This document shows, one piece after another, positions 17,801-26,401 of a DNA stretch of 56,515 nucleotides. The notes below the pieces were generated by a model. The model was not told the DNA's origin. It made no database searches and saw nothing but the letters and a program-made list of their open reading frames with translations. Origin of the DNA: CALLVY01 sp937899855 (GTDB taxonomy: Bacteria > Bacteroidota > Bacteroidia > Chitinophagales > Saprospiraceae); contig JBCBQC010000038.1 in NCBI GenBank assembly GCA_039820405.1, positions 1 to 56,515 on the forward strand. Reading direction: 5' to 3'. Position 1 is the first letter of the stretch. Each line of letters starts with the position of its first letter. The translations under genes and the position numbers were made by a program.

Positions 17801-20800
17801 ATCCGATCGACCTGACCTACAGCAACAGCGAAGCGGGGACCTGCGGTATCTCCGGAAGCGTACCGGCCACGGTCACCGTACTTTCTCCCACGGTCCAACA
17901 ATTTGATTGGATTTTTGTCAATCCCTGTAATGGCGCGACCATTACGCATACCCAAACCATCACCTCCAGCCCCGATCCCGACCTGACGGTAGCCCCGACC
18001 TTCGTCACCATCTGTCAGGGAGAATCCTTTGATCTGTCGACCCTCCTGGTGCAGGACCTGAATGGGACCAATCCCACCTACACCTACCACAGCGGCAGTC
18101 CGGCGGGTCCTTTCAACCAATTGCCCAGCCCGGTGGTGAGTCCGACGGTTTCTACGATTTATACCATTCTGGGAGTCAACCCCTTTGGCTGTTCCAACGA
18201 GGTCAACTTTGAGGTCTTTGTGGAGGTGCCGCCCTCGGCGGGCTTCTTTGGTACGGGCAATGTGTGCTTTAATCTGTCTTCTAACGTCAACCTCTTTGAC
18301 TTTTTGAACGGCAGTTTTGATCCGACTGGACAGTGGCAAGACATCAATTCCTACGGTGTTAACCTGAGCGATCCGTTTAATGTCGATTTGTTTGGTTTTC
18401 CCGCGGGGACCTACACCTTTGCTTACGTCGTACCTTCGGCTGGGGTCTGCCCGGCGGCGATGGCGATGGTAGAGGTGGTTTTGCTGCCCGAGATGGAGGT
18501 CGACGTACTGGACGTAACCTGTAGCAGCGATCCCAATTTTTACGAGGTATTGCTCCAGACCAATGGGTTTAACATCGTCCCGACTACGGGGACTTTGACC
18601 GATCTGGGAGGAGGGCAAGTCAGCATTGCTGATATCCCCATCACGACCCCCCTGACCTTTATTGCGCTCGATCCACTCAATCCCGATTGTTTCATTAACG
18701 TCACGATCAGTCCACCGGACTGTAACTGCCCCAATGTCGATCCGCCCGTAAGTGATGGGGACCAGCAGATTTGTGAGGGTGAAGCGATTCCGACGCTGAC
18801 GGTGACGGTGGGGGCGGGCGAAACCGCCAATTGGTACGATGTACCGACGGGCGGCATGCCTTTGCTCAGTGGGGGTACCAGCTACACCCCGGTAGTAAGT
18901 GGGCCGGGCATCTACGTGTTTTATGTGGAGGCGGAGACGATTGCGGATGGCTGCGTGAGCTTGTTGCGGACGACGGTGCAGTTGGAGATCGTGGAGAATC
19001 CCACCGGATTGGACGCCAGCTTGGAACAATGCGACGAGGACCAGGATGGTTTTACGATCTTTGATTTGACCGAAGCGGAGCCCCTCATTACGAGTAATAC
19101 CACCTTCACCTTTCAATATTTTGCCAGCTTGGTCGACGCACAAAGCGGCAGCAATCCCCTGCCCACCAGCTACACCAATACGGCAACGCCCACGCAGGAC
19201 CTCTTTGTGGTCGTGGCCAATGCCGACGGTTGTACGACCATCGTCACGCTTCAGCTTTCGGTACTGGTCCCCACGGTTCCGGTGCTCCAGATCACTCCCG
19301 AAGTCTGCTTGGGCGACAACGACGGCAGCTTTACCGTACTCAGCCCCACTGGCGCCGAGTACAGCCTCGACAGCATGATTTGGACAACCGATCCTACCTT
19401 TGACAACCTCCCCCCCGGCGATTACACCCTCTTTGCCGAAGATGCCAACGGCTGCATCAGCGACACCAGCTTTACCCTCGATCCGGGGATGGAACTGGTA
19501 CTGGCCACCCTGGACCTCGTGTGCGATGACAACGGGACCCCCAGCGATGCGACCGATGATTTTTACTCGATCACCATTCTGGTCACCAATAGCAACAATC
19601 CGGGCGGAACCTGTACCATCACGACCGAAGAAGGAGAACTGACCACCCTGACCTACGGAGTAGCTTCGGTAGTGACCCTACCCGCCAATGGGCAAACCCT
19701 GACTTTTGACATCGTCGACGATCAATTTGGTTGTAGTATTTCCCAGGTGGTGGGTCCCCTGACCCCCTGTTCGACCGACTGTGAACTGACGATCGACCAA
19801 TTGGACCTCACCTGTTCGGATGCCGGTACCGATACCGATCCAACGGATGATTTCTACATCATCGACCTCAACGTTTCGGCGATCAATGGCGCCGCCAGTA
19901 ACCTCTACAATGTGCTGCTCAACGGTACCCTCAGCTACACTTTTACCTACGGCAATGCCGAGACCTTTAGCTTGCCCGCCGACGGTGCTACGGCCCTGAT
20001 CACCATCGTGGATACCCAAGATCCCCAGTGCCAAGCGAGTCAGACGATTGGGCCACTGAGCCCTTGCTCCAGTGCCTGTTCGATCACCGCCGTGGCCAAC
20101 AACATTACTTGCGACGACAATGGTACGCCCACCGATCCCAGTGACGATACCTTTGGTTTTGAGCTGTTGGTGACGGGAGTCAATACGGCGACCAGTTGGT
20201 TGACCACGGGTCTGGTCGGTCCCTACGGGGTGCCGATCGGGGCTTCGGGCTTTCCCATCTCGGGGGGAGATCGAACGTTCACGATCCGGGACAATGCCGA
20301 TCCCGGCTGTACGGCGGTGGTGGTCGTTCCGGCGCCATCCACTTGCTCAGATCAGTGCGACTTGAGTATTGCGACCTTGGATGTGGTTTGCAACGACAAC
20401 GGAACGGTCTCGATCCAGACGGATGACTTTTACGAAATTACGGTAGATGCGACGGTGGTGAATGGCGGCCCGAGCAACACCTTTGTGGTGTTGGTAGACG
20501 GTACGCCGGCGGGCACCTTTGCCTACGGGACGGGGGGCACGATCACCTTACCGGCGGATGGTTCGAGTCCGGTGATTACCTTGGAAGATGCGACGGAGAC
20601 GGGCTGTAGTGCCAGCCAGGCCATTGGGCCGCTCGACGTTTGTAATCCAGCTTGCCAGCTCAGTGCAGCGGTGAGCAATATCCTTTGCAACGACAATGGG
20701 ACAAATGATCCCACGGACGATACCTATACTTTTGAATTGCTGGTGACGGGGCAGAATACCTCGGGGACTTGGGAATGGTCGGGTACGGCGGTGACGGGTA

Positions 20801-23517
20801 CCTACGGTGCGGTACAAGTACTGGGTCCCTTTCCCATCAGCGGTGGGGACCAGGTGCTGAACCTCGTGGATGGCGTGAACAACAACTGCGCCACCCAAGT
20901 GACCGCAGCGGCTCCAGCCACCTGTTCGCCGGTCTGCAACCTCAGCCTCGTCAATCTCAGTCGTGTCTGTGATGACAATGGTACCATCGCCACCAACACG
21001 GATGATTTCTACGAAATCACCATCGACGTTTCCGTCACCAATCCGGGAGCGAGTACCAATTTCCTAGTGTTGGTCGACGGGGTCCCCGCGGGCACCTTCC
21101 CCTACGGCAGCCCCGCCCAATTCAACCTCCCCGCCGACGGCAGCAGCCCCACCATCACCGTCCGCGATGAAAACGATGCTGCCTGCAGCGACAGCCAAAC
21201 CCTCAGCCCACTCGTCCCCTGCAACGGGCCTTGTACCCTCAGCGCGAGTGTTAGCAATGTCCTGTGTGATGACAACGGCACGGGCAATGACAGCAGTGAC
21301 GATACCTTTACCTTTACCATCCTCGTGACGGGGCAAAATACCTCGGGCACCTGGACCTGGCCCGCCGGTTCGATCAGCGGCAGCTACGGGACCAGCCTTG
21401 TCCTGGGGCCCTTCCCCATTGTGGCGGGTGATCAAGTGTTGATCATTAGTGACCAGACCAATCCGGCCTGCAACACCACGATCATGGTGAGTCCTCCCGC
21501 CAGCTGCTCCAGCTGTACCCAAACGGTCGATGCGGGCCCCGACTTCACCCTGACCTGTACCGACCAAGATGCCATGCTGACGGCCACCGCCACCCCAGCG
21601 GGTTCCTACGTCTGGACCGGCCCCGGCGGCTTCAATGCCTCCGGTCTCAGCACGATGGTCGACCAAGCGGGCACCTACTACTTCACCGCCAGCTATCCCG
21701 ACCAGTGTGTGGCCATCGATAGCGTACAAATCAACGTAGACAACGACCTGCCCATGGCCGATGCCGGCCGCGATACCTTTCTGACCTGTGAGGTGACGGA
21801 ACTGTTTTTGGACGGTAGTGGCAGTGGGCCGGTGTCGAATCTGACTTACGAATGGACCAACGCGATGGGCATGGTGCTGGGTACGGATGCCGAGTTGCGG
21901 GTGACGGTGGAAGGGACTTATTTCCTCCGGGTCACCGACCCCCAAAATGGCTGTAGCTCCCTCCTGGATCCGGTCGTGGTGGTCGACAGTACCGCGCCAC
22001 CCCTGGCCGTCATCTTTGCCGAGCCCGATAACATCCTCGATTGCGAAGTGTCTAGCGTGTTGCTCTTTGCCCAGCCCCAGGACCACGTGGTGTACACCTG
22101 GGAGCGTTTGACCGGCAATACCACCGCTACCGAGATCCTCATTACCGATCCCGGAGCGGTAGGACTGATTGCCATCGACACGATTACGGGCTGTGAGAGC
22201 CGCGATCAAATCGTGATTGACGATCTGGAGGATTATCCGATTATTGACATTTTACCACCCCCGCCCCTTACCTGCTACGATCCGACGATCGTCATCGACG
22301 CAAGTAATTCCCAGTCGGGAATCAATATCATTTACGCCTGGTTCGATGGCTTGGGAACGCCGATTCCCGGGGCAATGGACGAGGAATTGAGGGTGGATTT
22401 GGGTGGTTTTTACATCCTCCAACTCGTCGATACGCTCAATGGTTGTGAAAATGCGGATACCGTTTTTGTGGAAAGCCTCCTGGACGCTCCCCTCAGCAAC
22501 GCCACCGAGGACGTCTTCCTCGCCTGTGCCGAAACGCAGACGACCCTCAACCTGGAACTGATCAGCTCCCCCGCCGACCTCCAGATCGAGTGGACCACAA
22601 CGGAAGGCAGCATCCTCTCCGGTGCGGATGGTACCAGTCCCGAGGTAGACGGTACGGGCTATTACTACGTCCGTATCTTGGACGAGCTCAATGGCTGTGA
22701 AAAGATCGATAGCCTCGAAGTGACGAACAATCCCGATATCCCGGAGCTGGTCACCCTTCAAGTTGACCCCGAGCGTTGCCTGGGAGAAAACAACGGGCGC
22801 CTGGTCATTCCCGAGGTAAGTGGAGGGGAAGCGCCCTACACTTTTGAGCTGTTGGGGCAATCGACCAATACTTTTGGTAGCTTTAGCAACCTCGACCCGG
22901 GCGAGTACGATCTAGTGATTACGGACCGCAATGGCTGTCGCTTGGATACGAATGTCGTGATTGGGGAAGGGGTAGATCTGGAACTGATACTGCCGCAAAT
23001 ACTGGAGTTGAATCGGGGCGAAAATGGCCAGATTGAGGCCACTGTCAATGTGGAGGTAGAAGACCTACGCAGCATCCGGTGGACGCCGGCCGACCAGCTC
23101 CGTTGCGATACCTGTCTGACGACGCAGATTTTGGGCATTGAGTCACAGGACTACCTGCTGTCCATCGTTCACGAAAATGGCTGTCCGGCGGAGGCCGATT
23201 TACGCGTCATTATCCGACCGAACTTTGAAGTGTACATCCCCAATGTCTTTTCGCCCAATGAAGATGGGGCCAATGACAACTTTACCCTTTTTGCCAATGA
23301 ACGGGTGCGAGAAATCGAATCCTTACGGATCTACGATCGCTGGGGCGAGGAGATTTTTTTGCGGGAAGGTTTTGCGCCCAATGAACCCCGTTTGGGATGG
23401 GATGGGCGTTTTCGCGGACAGCTGATGAACCCGGCGGTCTTCGTGTACGTCTTTCAAATCCGTTTGGACGATGGGACGACCCGGGTTTTGTCGGGTGATG
23501 TCACCCTAATGCGTTGA
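14851..23517 (+). CDS. Giant repeat adhesin with type IX secretion (type B) C-terminal sorting domain
   Basis: 2,888 residues from ATG 14851, chosen because a signal peptide starts there (LSLLLLASFPALAQ). In order: an N-terminal module like those of other Bacteroidota surface proteins (CATAEIICSDS, GGENQSAWYYFEIQG, YYLLIDN); about eight or nine Ig-like repeats of 82 residues; unique Ig-like or PKD-like modules (ICEGEAIPTLTVTVG, SprB-like GDYTLFAEDANGC); seven alternating 97-residue repeats with the Asp-rich motif CDDNGT; five PKD-like repeats; a SprB-like GGEAPYTFELLG module; and the CHU_C gliding-motility-associated sorting domain (YIPNVFSPNEDGANDNF, IYDRWGEEIF). It is expected to be exported by the Sec system, secreted by T9SS and displayed or released at the surface, serving adhesion, biofilm formation or gliding. 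No T9SS gene lies nearby. Confidence 0.93.
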   Translation: MHPKLLPTVGTILSLLLLASFPALAQNNDCATAEIICSDSQISFNPSGPGNNDFAPPGNNDGCLGGENQSAWYYFEIQGTAPPNLELGFTLTPDGGAGEDYDFAIFGPDAPCNGLGSPIRCSYASQSCGFCPQTGLGMGATDVSEPPSGDGFVAPLIVQPGEGYYLLIDNFLSSSTGFNLDWTGPAAPFLNCTPACDAEAGTVNANPNPACPGATISFDAQGFNMDASLFTQVMIVVDAAGQITDVIPGASGTLTSAICETYVIYSYNYETAGGSTIPTVGSNISTLNCDVECCDLESLSVSFEDSEVPTFPNAPASETLSCFDALPPLADQDWADNCDGTGTVSGTETGSADLCSGGSITREWTYTDACSNVGTYTQVITVDPAPPADFVNPPADQVVDCNSIPTGAPDLMYTNNATGGCLFEGMVSATQMGSADVCGGTITYTWEVTDPCGRTITHVQNITVNPAPPAAFLNPPADIVVDCSSIPTGAPDLLYSNNETGICLIGGFVSPTISGSADVCGGTITYTWDFTDACGRAIQHVQNVTVNPAPEPVFLNPPADLLVACENIPTGAPDLVYSNSETGICLIEGTVAAVPSGSADICGGTITYTWTFTDPCGRTITHVQNITVDPAPEPIFLNPPADLLVDCQNIPGSAPDLTYTNNGVGLCLIQGSVSPIESNNADVCGGTITYTWQFTDPCGRTIQHVQTITVNPASLPSFTNPPADYTTTCDQVPSAPPAQNYTNSESGLCRIEGSVPGVQSGSFNECGGLITFTWEYVSPCGFSITDVQNITVEPAPPAAFDGPLPTDVTVDCNSYPAIPSLTYSNGQPGNCSISGTVAPAGSRTLSACGGVDTYTWQFTDACGRTIQHQQTVTVLPASPPAFTNLPGPITLDCSAVPVDPPFLDYNNGENGICSIQGSVRAVQSGFFDACGGTIIYDWEIPSPVGCNFPPITHQQVVTVLPASDPIFVNPPPDLTIGCGAPFPNPIDLTYSNSEAGTCGISGSVPATVTVLSPTVQQFDWIFVNPCNGATITHTQTITSSPDPDLTVAPTFVTICQGESFDLSTLLVQDLNGTNPTYTYHSGSPAGPFNQLPSPVVSPTVSTIYTILGVNPFGCSNEVNFEVFVEVPPSAGFFGTGNVCFNLSSNVNLFDFLNGSFDPTGQWQDINSYGVNLSDPFNVDLFGFPAGTYTFAYVVPSAGVCPAAMAMVEVVLLPEMEVDVLDVTCSSDPNFYEVLLQTNGFNIVPTTGTLTDLGGGQVSIADIPITTPLTFIALDPLNPDCFINVTISPPDCNCPNVDPPVSDGDQQICEGEAIPTLTVTVGAGETANWYDVPTGGMPLLSGGTSYTPVVSGPGIYVFYVEAETIADGCVSLLRTTVQLEIVENPTGLDASLEQCDEDQDGFTIFDLTEAEPLITSNTTFTFQYFASLVDAQSGSNPLPTSYTNTATPTQDLFVVVANADGCTTIVTLQLSVLVPTVPVLQITPEVCLGDNDGSFTVLSPTGAEYSLDSMIWTTDPTFDNLPPGDYTLFAEDANGCISDTSFTLDPGMELVLATLDLVCDDNGTPSDATDDFYSITILVTNSNNPGGTCTITTEEGELTTLTYGVASVVTLPANGQTLTFDIVDDQFGCSISQVVGPLTPCSTDCELTIDQLDLTCSDAGTDTDPTDDFYIIDLNVSAINGAASNLYNVLLNGTLSYTFTYGNAETFSLPADGATALITIVDTQDPQCQASQTIGPLSPCSSACSITAVANNITCDDNGTPTDPSDDTFGFELLVTGVNTATSWLTTGLVGPYGVPIGASGFPISGGDRTFTIRDNADPGCTAVVVVPAPSTCSDQCDLSIATLDVVCNDNGTVSIQTDDFYEITVDATVVNGGPSNTFVVLVDGTPAGTFAYGTGGTITLPADGSSPVITLEDATETGCSASQAIGPLDVCNPACQLSAAVSNILCNDNGTNDPTDDTYTFELLVTGQNTSGTWEWSGTAVTGTYGAVQVLGPFPISGGDQVLNLVDGVNNNCATQVTAAAPATCSPVCNLSLVNLSRVCDDNGTIATNTDDFYEITIDVSVTNPGASTNFLVLVDGVPAGTFPYGSPAQFNLPADGSSPTITVRDENDAACSDSQTLSPLVPCNGPCTLSASVSNVLCDDNGTGNDSSDDTFTFTILVTGQNTSGTWTWPAGSISGSYGTSLVLGPFPIVAGDQVLIISDQTNPACNTTIMVSPPASCSSCTQTVDAGPDFTLTCTDQDAMLTATATPAGSYVWTGPGGFNASGLSTMVDQAGTYYFTASYPDQCVAIDSVQINVDNDLPMADAGRDTFLTCEVTELFLDGSGSGPVSNLTYEWTNAMGMVLGTDAELRVTVEGTYFLRVTDPQNGCSSLLDPVVVVDSTAPPLAVIFAEPDNILDCEVSSVLLFAQPQDHVVYTWERLTGNTTATEILITDPGAVGLIAIDTITGCESRDQIVIDDLEDYPIIDILPPPPLTCYDPTIVIDASNSQSGINIIYAWFDGLGTPIPGAMDEELRVDLGGFYILQLVDTLNGCENADTVFVESLLDAPLSNATEDVFLACAETQTTLNLELISSPADLQIEWTTTEGSILSGADGTSPEVDGTGYYYVRILDELNGCEKIDSLEVTNNPDIPELVTLQVDPERCLGENNGRLVIPEVSGGEAPYTFELLGQSTNTFGSFSNLDPGEYDLVITDRNGCRLDTNVVIGEGVDLELILPQILELNRGENGQIEATVNVEVEDLRSIRWTPADQLRCDTCLTTQILGIESQDYLLSIVHENGCPAEADLRVIIRPNFEVYIPNVFSPNEDGANDNFTLFANERVREIESLRIYDRWGEEIFLREGFAPNEPRLGWDGRFRGQLMNPAVFVYVFQIRLDDGTTRVLSGDVTLMR
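15736..17965 (+). repeat. Tandem coding repeats of about 246 bp (Ig-like, Cys-containing)
   Basis: Eight to nine units whose boundaries recur near 16000, 16246, 16491, 16739, 16984, 17230, 17476 and 17729. Each encodes a CGGTITYTW strand, a DPCGRTIT-HVQ-ITV strand, a Pro-Ala-Pro linker, a NPPAD stretch ending in Val-Asp-Cys, and a YSNNETGIC strand. Four Cys per unit suggest two disulfides. Middle units are most alike; the edges have diverged. Confidence 0.88.
19495..21515 (+). repeat. Alternating A/B coding repeats of about 290 bp carrying a CDDNGT...DD motif
   Basis: Seven units with the conserved Cys codon near 19522, 19811, 20108, 20389, 20683, 20968 and 21262. Units alternate between type A (TDDFYEITID, VLVDGxPAGTF, LPADGSSPxIT, ending in IGPLxPC) and type B (DDTFTFELLVTGQNTSGTW, LGPFPISGGDQVL). 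The real period is an A-B pair of about 580 bp. The first unit is divergent. The Asp-rich loop could bind calcium. Confidence 0.85.
21517..22750 (+). repeat. Tandem coding repeats of about 245 bp (PKD-like)
   Basis: Five units whose conserved start (a small segment like DTFLTCEVTELFLDG) recurs near 21533, 21772, 22024, 22258 and 22507. Each unit has a central Y-x-W strand, a GTYFLRVTDP-like strand and a closing NGC. This is the usual stalk module just before the CHU_C sorting domain. Confidence 0.8.
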
Positions 23518-23568
23518 GTGTGAGAAGGGGAGGGTGGTGCAGCAGGGGCGATGCAGAGCGACAGCGGT

Positions 23569-24015
23569 TCAGTAGGTACTGTTGGGAAATTTGACGATCG
23601 AAAACCAGTAATCCTGAATTTTTTGGATGGCGTACTGGAATTCGACGAAGTCGACGGGTTTGCGAATGTAGCTACTCACCTGTAGCTGGTAGCCCTTGAG
23701 AATGTCCTCTTCCGACTCCGAGGTGGTGAGGATCACAACGGGAATGCTGGATAGCGGTGGATCGTTTTTGAGGATGCGGAGCAGTTCGAAGCCATCGAGG
23801 CGGGGCATGTTGATGTCGAGCAGGATCAGATCGGGGCGGGGAACCGTCTGATAAGGCCCCCGGTGCTGCAAAAAGTCAAGCCCATCCTGCCCATCGCGAC
23901 AGATGTACAGGTCGTTGTAGATATTGGCCTCCGCAAAGGCCTTTTTGATCAGGACGATGTCTCCCTGATTGTCTTCAACTAGCAGTATCCGAATAGGACG
24001 GTAGGGAAAGCTCAT
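23569..24015 (-). CDS. Response regulator, CheY/Rcp1-like single receiver domain
   Basis: 148 residues, receiver domain only. Acidic pocket LLVEDNQGD, phosphorylation site Asp67 in LILLDINMPRLDG, Thr97/Thr98 in ILTTSESEED and Lys119 in YIRKPVDF are all present. The EDNQGD and the TTSESEEDI segments are typical of the Rcp1 group that pairs with phytochrome-like and PAS histidine kinases. It has no output domain, so it acts by protein contact or in a phosphorelay. ATG 24015 was chosen because the receiver fold begins there; a longer frame upstream lies within the kinase gene. It overlaps the kinase 3' end by 41 bases, which suggests coupled translation. Confidence 0.92.
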   Translation of the reverse strand: MSFPYRPIRILLVEDNQGDIVLIKKAFAEANIYNDLYICRDGQDGLDFLQHRGPYQTVPRPDLILLDINMPRLDGFELLRILKNDPPLSSIPVVILTTSESEEDILKGYQLQVSSYIRKPVDFVEFQYAIQKIQDYWFSIVKFPNSTY

Positions 24016-26134
24016 GCCGCAAACCTTTTTTGATGGTGAAATAAAACGTAGTACCGTTATTGGGTTCCGACTCAAACCAGATTTTACCCTGGTGGCGGGA
24101 AACAATCTTTTTACAGAGCGCCAGACCAATCCCGGTCCCTTCGTAATCTTCTCGGTGATTGAGGCGTCGGAAAATCTCGAAAATTTTCGTCTGAAATTGG
24201 GGCTCAATGCCGATGCCATTATCGGCGACGTAGAAGCGCCAGCAGTCCGCTTCCTCCGTCCCCCCGATCCGAATCCGGGGGCGGGAAGATTGGTTGAACT
24301 TCAACGCATTGGTGACCAAATTGTAAAAGACAATCCCGATTTGACTGTCCTCGCACCATACCTGATCGGGGAGGTGCTCCAACTTTAGATCCGTATTGGT
24401 TTCCTTGACCTTCTGCTCCAAATCGAGCAGCCGCAGTTTGACCAACTCATTGATGTTGGTGGCTTGTAGGCGAATATCACCCCGGCCCACCCGAGAGTAC
24501 TTCAGCAGATTCTGGATCAAATGAGACATTCGCTTGACCCCGTCCACCGCAAAATGGATGTAATTCAGACCTTCCTCGTCGATTTGATCGCGGTACTGGC
24601 GTTCGAGTAATTGTACAAAATTGCCAACCATCCGCAGCGGCTCCTGCAAGTCGTGAGAGGCCACGTAGGCAAACTGCTCCAAATCCTCATTGGAGCGCCG
24701 CAATTCCTCATTGGTCGAGCGCAAATCCACCGTGCGATTTTTAACTTCCACCTCCAAAGCCTCGTTGTGCTGCTGCAGCTCGGCCAGTAGGCGTTTGATC
24801 TCTTCCTCCTGTTCCATCTGCGTACTGATGTCCTCCACCATCACGATGTGTTCTTTGATGTTTCCCGCCTCGTCCTTCACCAATCCGATGTTGACATTGG
24901 CCCACAACAAATCCCCCGATCGCTTGACGTAGCGCTTACGCACCTTGACGTGATTGATGCCTTCCGCCCGCTGCTGGTCCAAAAACTGGGGCCGCAGCTT
25001 GCGGTCCTCGGGATAGGTGATGTCCTCTACCGTCATCTGCTCCAACTCCTCCGGGGTATAGCCCAGCATATCGGAAAACTGACGGTTCATATTTTTGCGC
25101 GACATGGACTGGTCCCGGCCCACCACCATCCCAATCGGGCAGTGATTGAAAATGGCTCGCAAGCGCAACTCCCGCTCCGCAATCTCCTTCTGGGCCTGGT
25201 GCTCCGCACTGCGATCGCGAAAGGAAATCACCCGGCCCACAATTTGATCGTGTAAAACTTGAGGATGGGAATAGTACTTGAAGATCCTACCGTTGCGCAG
25301 GGCAATTTCGGCCGACTGGCCCTCCCAAAGGTTTTCGTTGAGAAACTGTTCTTGTTGATCCAATAATCGCTCGGGTTCTTCCAATTGCTCGGCCAGAAAA
25401 CCGAGGAGAACGTCCAATTTTCTTTGCTGAATGATGGTCGTCGGAATATTCCACATCGAGATCAGCCGGCCGTTGTAGTGGATGATCTTCCCCGTTGGAT
25501 CGATGATGATGAGGCCATTGGGTGTGGCTTCGAGGGCAGCTTCGGCGAGAGAAGCGGCGTAGTCAAATTTTCTGATGGCCCGAGTCTTTCCCCGAATGTA
25601 CAGTTGGAGTACCATAATGGAGAGCACCACATTGGACCCCACGATGCACAGGTTGAGCAGGAGGGGGTAGCGCAGATTCGCCGCGGCGTAGGTCAAGTTC
25701 AAATAGGTAAAGATAAAGGTCCCAACCAGGGTGATCCCAAGGTAAAAGTAGACGACGCGTTTGTTTTCGAAGAAAAAAACGGTCATCACCAGTAAGTTGG
25801 CAAAGTACAAGTAATTGCCGTGGCAGGGGCTCGACATCAGGGGCGACAGCGTGAGGGCGGTGAGCACGCTGATGGCACAAATGTGCCAGGCCAATTCGTG
25901 GCGTCCCACGGCACTCAGCCGCAGGCAACAGCACAGGATAATGGCTACGCCTACCGTCATTACGGTAGCGGCGGGTACGAGAAACTGGATCATCGGGGCC
26001 ATAAAGAGGATGGTCAGCATCCCAAATCCAAAACAGCGATTCATAAAGGTAAAGCGAATGCTTTCCTCTTCGCTGTATTCCGGTCGGATGCCAAGGGTGG
26101 ACAGCCAATTCCAGTATTGTTTGATCTTCGTCAT
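23975..26134 (-). CDS. Membrane PAS-PAS sensor histidine kinase
   Basis: 719 residues. About six membrane segments occupy residues 33-180 and probably sense a membrane-linked signal. Two PAS domains follow (about 200-310 and 325-440, the second with the PAC end DEAGNIKEHIVMVEDI), then a coiled coil (440-485), a HisKA domain with His494 in FAYVASHDLQEPLRMV, and a HATPase domain with FYNLVTNALKFN, DNGIGIE and EGTGIGLALCKK. It autophosphorylates and passes phosphate to the overlapping receiver protein. The kinase end type with SHDLQEPLR is the one commonly paired with Rcp1-like regulators. Confidence 0.93.
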   Translation of the reverse strand: MTKIKQYWNWLSTLGIRPEYSEEESIRFTFMNRCFGFGMLTILFMAPMIQFLVPAATVMTVGVAIILCCCLRLSAVGRHELAWHICAISVLTALTLSPLMSSPCHGNYLYFANLLVMTVFFFENKRVVYFYLGITLVGTFIFTYLNLTYAAANLRYPLLLNLCIVGSNVVLSIMVLQLYIRGKTRAIRKFDYAASLAEAALEATPNGLIIIDPTGKIIHYNGRLISMWNIPTTIIQQRKLDVLLGFLAEQLEEPERLLDQQEQFLNENLWEGQSAEIALRNGRIFKYYSHPQVLHDQIVGRVISFRDRSAEHQAQKEIAERELRLRAIFNHCPIGMVVGRDQSMSRKNMNRQFSDMLGYTPEELEQMTVEDITYPEDRKLRPQFLDQQRAEGINHVKVRKRYVKRSGDLLWANVNIGLVKDEAGNIKEHIVMVEDISTQMEQEEEIKRLLAELQQHNEALEVEVKNRTVDLRSTNEELRRSNEDLEQFAYVASHDLQEPLRMVGNFVQLLERQYRDQIDEEGLNYIHFAVDGVKRMSHLIQNLLKYSRVGRGDIRLQATNINELVKLRLLDLEQKVKETNTDLKLEHLPDQVWCEDSQIGIVFYNLVTNALKFNQSSRPRIRIGGTEEADCWRFYVADNGIGIEPQFQTKIFEIFRRLNHREDYEGTGIGLALCKKIVSRHQGKIWFESEPNNGTTFYFTIKKGLRHELSLPSYSDTAS

Positions 26135-26401
26135 GATACACTAGCTGGTTTCTTACGGTATTGAGAGCCAGGGGAAATAACGCAGCACCATCCGCTGATG
26201 AGCAGTAGCTTGACGCAGTTAGGCAACAATCACTTGGTTGCAAAAAAAATACCAAGCTGCTGGCGTCACCCCAAAGTGCTGCTGCTGAGGGTACCAAACG
26301 GGGCCAAGCGAAGGCCTTCCCGGCGAGGTACACGGGGGCCAACTGCTCGGGAGCGGTTGTGAAGTTTTAAAGTTCCGATTGAGGGAATTGCGCTCCGGGG
26401 T
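26135..26401. other. Intergenic region before the kinase gene
   Basis: 267 bases between hemB and the kinase, both on the minus strand. I see only a short GCAAC/GTTGC inverted repeat near 26222-26240 and no consensus promoter. Open frames here are extensions of antisense frames. Confidence 0.4.

Noticed and set aside
16993..19143. A 716-codon open frame on the minus strand inside the adhesin gene
   Set aside because: It lies entirely antisense to a clear repeat protein; its sequence is rich in Arg, Gly, His and Ile without domain features. Repeated, biased codons on the plus strand leave the opposite frame open.
21064..22209. A 381-codon minus-strand frame within the adhesin
   Set aside because: Antisense shadow of the A/B and PKD-like repeats with Gly/His/Val-rich nonsense.
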